From Bacteroidaceae bacterium (GTDB taxonomy: Bacteria > Bacteroidota > Bacteroidia > Bacteroidales > Bacteroidaceae): a stretch of 16,155 bases of DNA. The translations under genes and the position numbers were made by a program. The DNA lies in contig CAAFRW010000080.1 in assembly GCA_900765575.1 (NCBI GenBank), forward strand, positions 1 to 16,155, in the 5' to 3' direction. Each line of letters begins with the position of its first letter. The stretch's first letter is position 1. This document shows positions 1 through 6,703 of this stretch, piece after piece. Under the pieces are notes generated by a model. The model had not been told where the DNA came from. It was given only the letters and a program-made list of their open reading frames with translations, and ran no database searches.

Positions 1-8
1 AACTATAT

Positions 9-261
9 TCAAAAATGAAAAGAAAACCCTCCGGCCCGCTTTTCTCTTATTTGAGAATAGATGGGGGCGGGGAGCCTCTTTAAAAGGGTAGCCACCCATC
101 CCCCAGTGTTTGGACACATATACCACCGGACGTTTTCTATGAATTGCCCGATAAATCTGAGGAACCGCTTTCTCCAGAGGCGTTATCCAAAATAGCCCTT
201 CACCTTTAGCCATCGCCGTATCTATAAATCCCGGACGGATATCCGTAATGACAATCGGCAA
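9..261 (-). pseudogene. 3' remnant of a short-chain dehydrogenase/reductase (SDR)
   Basis: Read on the minus strand, this stretch is open to a TGA at 9-11 and encodes a recognisable SDR C-terminus. The core VITDIRPGFIDTAMAKG (positions about 200-252) matches the segment after the catalytic Tyr-Lys helix in classical SDRs (the 'PGxxxT' region), followed by helix-rich sequence ending KRAGGFSFHF. The glycine-rich cofactor site and the catalytic Ser, Tyr and Lys are absent. The frame runs upstream only to a stop that overlaps the end of the neighbouring gene at about 325, and there is no start codon before the SDR motif. About two thirds of the gene is therefore missing. I infer a 5'-truncated relic left by a deletion or duplication. 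It begins directly after the stop of the upstream PPDK-like gene, which may mark the deletion junction. The alternative, an assembly break, cannot be excluded from this end of the window. Confidence 0.6.
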
Positions 262-320
262 AACGGACAGGCTAAGCGTAAAAACAAAACCGCTCCTTCT
301 TTTTAAGTTCTTCCTCTCTG

Positions 321-3278
321 CTAATCAACAGGTTTCATAACTACTCCCTGATTCTTCTTTCCATCCATCTTTACCGCCAGAGGCTTGTCAAAATGCACAT
401 GTCGAAGGTATTGAGTTTCTTCTACGGCGGGCAACGAATTCAGATACTCCTGGTCGTAAACACCGTCTTTACGGAAAGGATTCACCGTAAAATAACCCAC
501 TCCAAAAGAAGTCAGGTTCTGGAAGAAGTGAGTTCCCTGAGAAGGGTCTACCCGGTAATTCGTCAGTCCGGCTTCCACAATGACCCGTGCGGCGGAGATG
601 TGCGGCCACTTAACAGGGATTCCGAGCCACGTGTCGCTACTACCCCAACGTCCGGGACCAACGAGTATATAATTCTTGCCTTCCTCCAGGAACTTACGGT
701 TCAGTTTTTCTATATCGTAAGCGATAAGCTGATTGTTCGAAGGGGTGTAGTGGTCGGTCTTTACATAAACCACATCCTGCAAATCGGTTACAATACCGTG
801 CCCCAACGAATTATGAGAACGCAACAAGGTATCTTCATCTTTTATCTGAGACAAGTCTTCGTCGAGCATCTCCTTACTGTCTACAATCGGACGGATTTGC
901 AGCAAATAGAAGACTCCCGTTTTATCAGGATTCAGCTTCACGGCAAATTCAATCTCTATAGGACGGCGCATTTCTTCCTGGCCATATTTCTGCGCCAACT
1001 GAAGGAGTTCCGCCAAAGGGAAAACATCGTGTTGCAACACATTGGCAAAGGTAATCAGTTTGCGTCCTCCCGGATAAATGCCATCCCGTATCACCATATC
1101 ATACGGGTCGTAAGTGGAGGCGATAAAGGTCAACGCCCCGTCGTTTTCGGCCTCCTTTACCGGAAGCTTCAGAAGGTTGAAGCCATCATCGATAGAGAAA
1201 TTCTCCCCTATATTTTTCGTATCCAAGGCATAGAACTGAGTCTGCGTTTCGCGCAAGGCAATTTCCACCTCGCTGGTTTGCAGCACCTGATGGGGATGAT
1301 ACGGACAAACGCGCAACGTTAACCCTCCGTCGACAATATACTTGCCCAATCCCAAAGCCAGGCTGACAATACCTTCTTCCGCCTTCTCATCTCCTATCGG
1401 ATAGTAATTGAGCGAACGCGCCACGCCCGATATAGCCGGATAATAGCGGTCGCCACGCTGGGTGCCCACCACCTCCTGCAAAATAACAGCCATCTTTTCC
1501 TGGTCTATCACGTTGCTGGTAGCTTGCATATAGGCTTTACTATCATGATAATAAACCGACGCATACACGCCCTTTATGGCATCACTTAACATACGAAGCA
1601 TTTCGTATTTATCCTCCATATACGGAATCATATAGGTGGAGTAGATGCCGGCGAAAGGCTGATAATGAGAGTCTTCGAGCAAACTGGACGAACGGATGGC
1701 AACCGGGGCTTTCACTACGTCGAAGAAGGCAAAGAAATCATCGACCAGACGGTCGGGCAACTTTGCACGCAGAAAATGTCTCAGTATCACATCATCCGGC
1801 TGGTCGCTCAAGGCTATCTGGTAAAGGTTGTTCGAGTCCATAAACTCGTCGAAGATATCCGTACACAGCACCACGGTTTTAGGAATAGCCACCGACGCAT
1901 TTTCATATTTCTCGAACTCACTGTGACGTTTTACCAGATTATCAATAAAAGCCAAACCACGTCCTTTTCCTCCCAACGAACCTTCACCGATACGGGCAAA
2001 GTTGGAATAGGTATCAAAGCGGTCGCGCAGGAATTCGGCTACCACACCCCGGTTCTTCATTTTCCGGTATTTAACGATGGCATCAAAAATAATCTGCCGG
2101 TGAGCGTCTACATCCTGTAAAGATTTCCATGTAATCTGTTTCAGGAACTCGGCCACAGGGAACATGGCCCGCGAATAGAGCCAACGCGACACATGATTGC
2201 GACTGATATGGTAGAGCAACGACTCTTTGGGAACGGAGAAGATAATGTTTTGCAGTTCTTTCAGATTCCGTACCCGGGCAATCTCTTCCATCGTGTTCGG
2301 GTCGCGGAAGATAAAATCGCCAAAACCGAAGTTCGCGGCAACGGCTTCCCGCAGGTCGATATTCATTTTCTTGGAATTCTTGTCGACAAAGCTGGCGCCA
2401 TAACGGTAAGCAAATTGCTCATTCCCCACTTCGGAAGATTGCATAATAAGCGGCACATATTCGTCGCGCGCACGAATGGCTTCCAGCAAACGGACTCCGG
2501 CTTCGGGGTCTTTCTTTCCATTCCGCGGGAAGTTGGCATCGGTAATGACACCTAATATATTGTTGCTGTATTTTTCATAAAGCGCCATGGCCTCTTCATA
2601 CGTCCGGGCCAATACGATTTTAGGACGTCCGCGCATACGCAAGGTACTCTGATGGGCATTCAGGGCCTCGGTCGCAAATTCCTTACTCTGCTTCAACACA
2701 AACTTATAGAGGTTGGGCAACACGGAAGAGTAAAAACGAATGGAATCTTCTACCAAGAGAATCATCTGCACGCCTACCTCATTCACATCATGTTCCAAAT
2801 TCATCTTATCTTCTATCAATTTAATGATGGAAAGCAACAAGTCGGTATTTCCCAACCAACAGAACACATACTCAAAGATGCTTAGGTCTTCGTTCTCCAT
2901 GCGCTTGGTTATACCGTGCGAGAAGGGAGTCAACACCACCAGCGGGATATTTTCGTACCGTTCCTTAATGCTTCGGGCAATATCGAACACGTCGCTGTTA
3001 TCCGTTCCGGGCATACAGATAACAAAGTCGAACGTCATGTCGGAAAGCCTTTGCCAAGCCTCTTCTTCGGTGGATACCTGTGTAAAACGGGGTGGATAAC
3101 GGAGACTCAGATTCATGTATTCATTAAAAATCTTTTCGTCTATACGTCCGTCATCTTCCAGCATGAAGGCATCGTAGGGATTGGCTATAAGCAGCACATT
3201 GAAGATTCGTTTGGTCATTAAATCCACAAACGAAGTATCTTTGAAATAAAGTTGGTTCAGTTTGAATTTGCTTAACAT
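321..3278 (-). CDS. Receiver-receiver-ATP-grasp protein (PEP/pyruvate-binding, PPDK-N-like)
   Basis: 985 residues. Residues about 25-160 look like a degenerate receiver domain: the phospho-acceptor position in the FDFVICMPG strand is not Asp. Residues about 170-315 look like an intact receiver, with acidic pair E177-D178, phospho-acceptor D247 in VITDANFP, S281 and K300 in FVDK. Residues about 425-800 carry the ATP-grasp (PPDK N-terminal) signature: GEGSLGGKGRG (431-441), VAIRSSSLLED (526-536), EIEFAV (775-780) and LLQIRP (792-797). The C-terminus has GPGRWGSSD (874-882) and THFFQNL (916-922). I see no phosphohistidine motif of the GG-T-SHAA type and no C-terminal TIM barrel, so the name phosphoenolpyruvate synthase would be misleading. 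A phosphorelay-controlled ATP-dependent phosphotransferase or ligase is an inference. The ATG at 3278 is the first start; only a weak promoter-like site lies upstream. Divergent from gdhA. Function unknown. Confidence 0.85.
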   Translation of the reverse strand: MLSKFKLNQLYFKDTSFVDLMTKRIFNVLLIANPYDAFMLEDDGRIDEKIFNEYMNLSLRYPPRFTQVSTEEEAWQRLSDMTFDFVICMPGTDNSDVFDIARSIKERYENIPLVVLTPFSHGITKRMENEDLSIFEYVFCWLGNTDLLLSIIKLIEDKMNLEHDVNEVGVQMILLVEDSIRFYSSVLPNLYKFVLKQSKEFATEALNAHQSTLRMRGRPKIVLARTYEEAMALYEKYSNNILGVITDANFPRNGKKDPEAGVRLLEAIRARDEYVPLIMQSSEVGNEQFAYRYGASFVDKNSKKMNIDLREAVAANFGFGDFIFRDPNTMEEIARVRNLKELQNIIFSVPKESLLYHISRNHVSRWLYSRAMFPVAEFLKQITWKSLQDVDAHRQIIFDAIVKYRKMKNRGVVAEFLRDRFDTYSNFARIGEGSLGGKGRGLAFIDNLVKRHSEFEKYENASVAIPKTVVLCTDIFDEFMDSNNLYQIALSDQPDDVILRHFLRAKLPDRLVDDFFAFFDVVKAPVAIRSSSLLEDSHYQPFAGIYSTYMIPYMEDKYEMLRMLSDAIKGVYASVYYHDSKAYMQATSNVIDQEKMAVILQEVVGTQRGDRYYPAISGVARSLNYYPIGDEKAEEGIVSLALGLGKYIVDGGLTLRVCPYHPHQVLQTSEVEIALRETQTQFYALDTKNIGENFSIDDGFNLLKLPVKEAENDGALTFIASTYDPYDMVIRDGIYPGGRKLITFANVLQHDVFPLAELLQLAQKYGQEEMRRPIEIEFAVKLNPDKTGVFYLLQIRPIVDSKEMLDEDLSQIKDEDTLLRSHNSLGHGIVTDLQDVVYVKTDHYTPSNNQLIAYDIEKLNRKFLEEGKNYILVGPGRWGSSDTWLGIPVKWPHISAARVIVEAGLTNYRVDPSQGTHFFQNLTSFGVGYFTVNPFRKDGVYDQEYLNSLPAVEETQYLRHVHFDKPLAVKMDGKKNQGVVMKPVD

Positions 3279-3313
3279 GGTTCTATCTATTATCTATTTC
3301 TTTTAGAGGCTAA

Positions 3314-3345
3314 CAAAAATCGGGATAAATATCGTAATATGCAAC
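3314..3345 (-). promoter_or_regulatory. Weak promoter candidate for the receiver/ATP-grasp gene
   Basis: On the minus strand GTTG (3342-3345) lies 20 bp before GATTTTTG (3314-3321), a 6/8 match to the Bacteroides -7 element TAnnTTTG. It sits about 35 bp before the ATG at 3278. Both boxes deviate from consensus, so this is only the best candidate in the gap. Confidence 0.25.
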
Positions 3346-3380
3346 AATCGGCAGTGGAAATCTTTTTCGTAGCACCTTAT

Positions 3381-3610
3381 CCTTATACCTTATTATATAT
3401 GGAGTTTTAAGTCATGACACATATGAGTCAGTACGCTGCACATAGCTATACCTTATTATATATAGAGTATTAACCATTTGAACAAGAGAATGCCACCCCG
3501 AAGAGATGAAACGGCTTTATAATGGAGCATTAACCGTCCGAACAAGAGGATATCATTCTCGAAAAGATAAAAGCAACTTCGTGATAGGGTATTAATTATC
3601 CGGAATAAAA
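3381..3610. repeat. Decayed tandem repeat, period about 61 bp, four units
   Basis: Anchor positions 3401 (GGAGT), 3464 (AGAGT), 3524 (GGAGC) and 3586 (AGGGT) recur at 63, 60 and 62 bp. Around each anchor the pattern TTATATATGGAGTATTAACC is recognisable; units two and three also share GAACAAGAG just after it and a GAAAAGAT-like block near the unit end. Similarity runs over the whole unit rather than stopping at a fixed repeat/spacer border, so this looks like an eroded tandem repeat rather than a CRISPR array. No coding potential is seen. Confidence 0.6.
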
Positions 3611-4020
3611 AGCTTTTATCCATATCAATAAGTTCATCCTACCCAAATAAAGCTCTTTTCATCCATTCTACAATTATATACTTTAATCAAGTCTCAAACT
3701 TCCCCCCTGACAGCCACTTCATCTATCCTGCAATCATAGCTACCGCATTTAGTGCCTAAGCAGAAACAAATTATCCGTCTAATTCCATTCCCTGCTGTTA
3801 GCTTTACTCCGAAAATAATTACAGTTACGAACATTTCTCTCCCCATATACCGTTTAGGCTTCCGGAATATGAGAGAGATTTATCTTCTATTTTAATTTAT
3901 TAGTTGATTAAAAGGAACTTCGGACGGTCTGAAAGTGTTATATAAGTACCGTATGAGTGTTCTTTAAACACCTTATACATATCATTTTATCACTTTTTAT
4001 GCAAAAATCTTGCAAATAAT
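3611..4020. other. Non-coding stretch before gdhA with a faint 60-bp periodicity
   Basis: No convincing gene on either strand. TTCATCCATTCTACAATTAT at 3658 and TTCATCTATCCTGCAATCAT at 3718 are 60 bp apart, and a weaker copy may begin near 3778. This suggests that the repeat erosion seen upstream continues here. The last 150 bp are AT-rich and lead into the gdhA promoter. Confidence 0.4.
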
Positions 4021-4051
4021 TTTGGTTGATATAGATAAAGACCTATATTTG
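4021..4051 (+). promoter_or_regulatory. gdhA promoter, Bacteroides type
   Basis: TTTG (4021-4024), 19 bp, then TATATTTG (4044-4051), a perfect match to the Bacteroides primary sigma consensus (TTTG, 19-21 bp, TAnnTTTG). Transcription should begin a few bases after 4051, giving a leader of about 40 nt before the ATG at 4099. There is no Shine-Dalgarno sequence; the leader is A/T-rich, as usual in this phylum. Confidence 0.85.
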
Positions 4052-4098
4052 CATCAACATTTGGTTACATTTTATCATTAACCTTAAAACCGACTATC

Positions 4099-5436
4099 AT
4101 GAATATCGAACGTATCATGGCCTCTCTAGAGGCAAAACACCCGGGCGAATTGGAATACCTCCAAGCGGTAAAAGAAGTGCTTTTATCCATTGAAGATATC
4201 TACAACCAACATCCAGAGTTTGAAAAAGTAAGTCTTATCGAACGTTTAGTGGAACCTGACCGTATCTTTACATTCAGAGTTCCTTGGGTTGACGACAATG
4301 GAAAAGTACAGGTTAACTTGGGTTACCGTGTACAGTTTAACAACGCCATTGGCCCATACAAAGGCGGTATCCGCTTCCATGCTTCGGTAAACTTGTCTAT
4401 CCTGAAGTTCTTAGGCTTTGAGCAAACCTTTAAAAATGCTTTGACTACTCTGCCTATGGGCGGTGGTAAAGGTGGTTCCGACTTCTCTCCGAGAGGTAAG
4501 AGCGATGCTGAAGTTATGCGTTTCTGCCAAGCTTTCATGCTTGAATTGTGGCGTCATCTTGGTCCGGACATGGATGTTCCGGCAGGCGACATCGGCGTAG
4601 GTGGTCGTGAAGTAGGTTACATGTTCGGCATGTACAAGAAACTGACTCGCGAATTTACCGGTACATTTACCGGAAAGGGATTGGAATTCGGTGGTTCACT
4701 GATTCGTCCTGAAGCAACCGGTTTCGGCGGTTTGTATTTCGTACATCAGATGTTGCAAACTAAAGGTATCGACATTAAAGGTAAGACAGTAGCTATTTCC
4801 GGATTCGGTAATGTGGCTTGGGGTGCTGCAACAAAAGCTACCCAATTAGGCGCTAAGGTGGTTACTATCTCCGGTCCTGACGGTTACATTTACGACCCGA
4901 ATGGTATCAGTGGCGATAAGATAGATTATATGCTTGAACTTCGTGCTTCGGGTAACGATATTGTTGCTCCGTATGCTGAGAAATATCCGGGTTCTACGTT
5001 CGTAGCAGGACGTCGTCCGTGGGAAGTAAAAGTTGACATCGCTTTACCGTGCGCTACTCAAAATGAGTTAGACGGCGAAGATGCGAAGACACTAATTAAG
5101 AATAATGTAATTTGTGTAGGAGAAATCTCAAACATGGGATGTACTCCGGAAGCAATCGATACATTCATTGAACACAAGACTATGTATGCTCCGGGTAAGG
5201 CAGTAAATGCCGGCGGTGTAGCTACATCGGGCTTGGAAATGAGTCAAAACGCTATGCACATGAGCTGGACGGCGGAAGAAGTAGACCAGAAATTACACGG
5301 CATTATGTTCGGTATACACGAACAGTGCGTGAAGTATGGTACACAGCCCGACGGTTATATCAACTATGTGAAAGGCGCTAATATAGCAGGATTTATGAAG
5401 GTTGCCCATGCTATGATGGCACAGGGAATCGTTTAA
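4099..5436 (+). CDS. gdhA: Glutamate dehydrogenase, hexameric class, probably NADP-linked
   Basis: Converts 2-oxoglutarate and ammonium to glutamate (reversible), a main cytoplasmic ammonium entry point in Bacteroides. At 445 residues it is the usual size for the small hexameric class. Visible motifs: YKGGIRFH (87-94), the active-site signature LPMGGGKGGSDFSP (118-131) with catalytic K124, PAGDIGVGGRE (161-171) with D164, and the Rossmann loop GFGNVA (235-240). The segment SGPDG (258-262) follows the second beta strand, where coenzyme preference is set; NADP is likely but not proven. One oddity is GEISNMGCTPEA (341-352), where most family members have EGANMPTT. The gene stands alone, with a strong promoter just upstream and a terminator just downstream, so it should be a single-gene unit. 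Confidence 0.95.
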   Translation: MNIERIMASLEAKHPGELEYLQAVKEVLLSIEDIYNQHPEFEKVSLIERLVEPDRIFTFRVPWVDDNGKVQVNLGYRVQFNNAIGPYKGGIRFHASVNLSILKFLGFEQTFKNALTTLPMGGGKGGSDFSPRGKSDAEVMRFCQAFMLELWRHLGPDMDVPAGDIGVGGREVGYMFGMYKKLTREFTGTFTGKGLEFGGSLIRPEATGFGGLYFVHQMLQTKGIDIKGKTVAISGFGNVAWGAATKATQLGAKVVTISGPDGYIYDPNGISGDKIDYMLELRASGNDIVAPYAEKYPGSTFVAGRRPWEVKVDIALPCATQNELDGEDAKTLIKNNVICVGEISNMGCTPEAIDTFIEHKTMYAPGKAVNAGGVATSGLEMSQNAMHMSWTAEEVDQKLHGIMFGIHEQCVKYGTQPDGYINYVKGANIAGFMKVAHAMMAQGIV

Positions 5437-5481
5437 TAATAGAATCTCGTTTAGTTGTATTTGTATTTTGTATTGTAATGT

Positions 5482-5522
5482 GCGTTACCACACCTGCGAA
5501 GGCCTGGTAACGCTTCTTTTTT
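5482..5522 (+). terminator. Rho-independent terminator after gdhA
   Basis: A 9-bp perfect stem, GCGTTACCA (5482-5490) with TGGTAACGC (5505-5513), encloses a 14-nt loop in which CC/GG can pair further. It is followed by TTCTTTTTT and lies 46 bp after the gdhA stop. Confidence 0.88.
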
Positions 5523-5626
5523 ACCCTACCTTGAATAAACAGAGCTTGGCTAAGCCGGAAACATATACGAGGAAAGGCTCATGATAAGTGTGCAGACTCT
5601 CAAGTCTTTATCTTTCCTGCAAAGAA

Positions 5627-5667
5627 AAACGACTTCTTTATTCAACTAGTGTATAAAGAAATCGTTT
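5627..5667. other. Long hairpin, 15-bp arms with one mismatch
   Basis: AAACGACTTCTTTAT (5627-5641) and ATAAAGAAATCGTTT (5653-5667) pair with one mismatch around an 11-nt loop. It is nearly symmetrical and could act as a bidirectional terminator between the convergent units. It lies 58 bp before the CRISPR-like array, so a role as an array boundary is possible. A smaller hairpin (AGACT/AGTCT, 5594-5607) sits just upstream. Confidence 0.6.
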
Positions 5668-5725
5668 AATATAAGTTTGAGCTATTGGGAACAGTTATGC
5701 TCGGTCAGTTTGTCATCACATTTGT

Positions 5726-5892
5726 TTTGTTGTTAGCTTTTAAATTTGTACCTTTAACAGCCGGGAACTACGAAGTAGAGCATCGCTCCGTGTTGTGCTT
5801 AGCTCTCAAATTAGTATCTTTAACAGCAAGAGCCTTTGTTCTTCTTGGATTTATAAGTTGTGCTTAGCTCTCAAATTAGTATCTTTAACAGC
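5726..5892 (+). CRISPR. Short CRISPR-like array: three 36-bp repeats, two spacers
   Basis: Repeats at 5726-5761, 5792-5827 and 5857-5892; spacers at 5762-5791 (30 nt) and 5828-5856 (29 nt). The second and third repeats are identical; the first has about seven mismatches. In this orientation the repeat begins GTTGTGCTTAGC, contains CAAATTAGTATCTTT and ends AACAGC. From memory, the repeat of Bacteroides type II-C CRISPR systems shares the GTTGTG start, that core and the AACAGC end but is longer. The two spacers are unrelated to each other. No cas gene or tracrRNA is recognisable in the window. The same repeat recurs inverted at 12820-13185. Transcription direction is inferred only: a TAAGTTTG box lies upstream at 5672-5679, but the degenerate repeat at the same end argues the other way. 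Confidence 0.7.
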
Positions 5893-5954
5893 GCAACCAA
5901 CTTACAGGCACGTTACATCGTAGCAGCAACGAGCCTTCCGATTTAAAAAACGGC

Positions 5955-6407
5955 TTATTTTTCCTCTTTGCCAGAAAGTTCTTCTTCTGTTTTCTTTTCG
6001 AATGCACAGATAGACTGTTTCCACTTTTCCGGAATCAGCTCGGCTTGCATGGTGCGCATATTATAACCGACCATTACAGTGCGGCATTCGCATTTCACTT
6101 CTTGTTTCGCCAGATTGACAGCGCGCTGAAACAAGGTAAAGCTTTTATGTCCCAAGTGGACAGTGGTAGTCTGTATAACCAAGTCATCGTTAAAGAAAAC
6201 CGGCGCATAAAAGTTCGCATTCACATTGGCTACTACCATTGCCACGTCTTGCCAGTTGAGCTCTTCCCCACCCATTACATCACGCAAATAGGTAGTTTTA
6301 GCCAAATCATAAAGTGAAAAATAAACAGAGTTATTCATATGACCAAATTGGTCTACATCGCTAAAGCGAATCTGTACCGGCAAAGAATGTTTGAAGTCCA
6401 TAAGCAT
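5955..6407 (-). CDS. Acyl-CoA thioesterase, 4HBT/hotdog family
   Basis: A 150-residue single hotdog domain. The N-terminal signature RFSDVDQFGHMNNSVYF (14-30) is the 4-hydroxybenzoyl-CoA thioesterase/YbgC-like active-site region. D19 aligns with the catalytic Asp, and GHMNN lies at the start of the hot-dog helix. The tail after about 135 is Lys/Glu-rich and probably disordered. Members hydrolyse acyl-CoA or acyl-ACP thioesters; the substrate cannot be deduced. The ATG at 6407 fits the family start, and a second in-frame ATG two codons later is equally possible. The gene is divergent from metY and convergent with gdhA, with the CRISPR-like array lying beyond its 3' end. Confidence 0.88.
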   Translation of the reverse strand: MLMDFKHSLPVQIRFSDVDQFGHMNNSVYFSLYDLAKTTYLRDVMGGEELNWQDVAMVVANVNANFYAPVFFNDDLVIQTTTVHLGHKSFTLFQRAVNLAKQEVKCECRTVMVGYNMRTMQAELIPEKWKQSICAFEKKTEEELSGKEEK

Positions 6408-6524
6408 ATCGTGTATTTACAGTTTTGAGTATGGCACGGGGAACTTCTTTTCTACCACAACAATGTTTTCCTAAAAAGGGCCTTACCAGACATACATTGC
6501 GAACGACTTTTCATCAAGAGAGCT

Positions 6525-6540
6525 GATTCTCCGGAGAATC
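6525..6540. promoter_or_regulatory. Perfect 16-bp palindrome between thioesterase and metY
   Basis: GATTCTCCGGAGAATC reads the same on both strands with no central spacer, the form expected of a dimeric repressor operator. It lies between the divergent thioesterase and metY genes, about 70 bp downstream of the putative thioesterase promoter. Its function is inference. Confidence 0.4.
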
Positions 6541-6554
6541 GCCATCACTGTAAA

Positions 6555-6591
6555 GTATGTGGTAGTTGTATCGAGCTCCAACTATGCATAC
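6555..6591. other. Two-step stem-loop in the divergent intergenic region
   Basis: GTATG (6555-6559) pairs with CATAC (6587-6591), and TAGTTG (6563-6568) with CAACTA (6579-6584), separated by a small internal loop and closing a 10-nt loop that contains GAGCTC. There is no T-run on either side, so it is not an obvious terminator. It would lie near the 5' end of a transcript from the minus-strand box at 6608-6615. Confidence 0.4.
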
Positions 6592-6607
6592 CTCATAAAA
6601 TTCGGGG

Positions 6608-6615
6608 CAAAGGTA
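6608..6615 (-). promoter_or_regulatory. -7 element candidate for the thioesterase gene
   Basis: The minus strand reads TACCTTTG here, a full TAnnTTTG match. No TTTG lies 19-21 bp upstream; the nearest is 27 bp away. If used, it gives an unusually long leader of about 190 nt that contains the stem-loop at 6555-6591 and the palindrome at 6525-6540. Confidence 0.4.
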
Positions 6616-6656
6616 CTCTTTTTGCTCCGAATAATAAGAAAACAAACATTTATTCT

Positions 6657-6664
6657 TACTTTTG
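6657..6664 (+). promoter_or_regulatory. -7 element candidate for metY
   Basis: TACTTTTG matches TAnnTTTG and lies 39 bp before the metY ATG, giving a leader of about 33 nt. No good TTTG lies at 19-21 bp upstream, so the gene may depend on an activator. The site is about 45 bp from the opposing minus-strand -7 box. Confidence 0.55.
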
Positions 6665-6703
6665 CACTACTTTTTATAGAATATAACTCACTTTTGTATA
6701 AAT

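Noticed and set aside
393..1322. 309-codon plus-strand ORF opposite the PPDK-like gene
   Set aside because: Antisense shadow of a well-supported coding region; no family resemblance.
5685..5867. 60-codon ORF across the first CRISPR-like array
   Set aside because: It is made almost entirely of repeat and spacer sequence; the repeated VSLTA-like peptide merely mirrors the DNA repeat.
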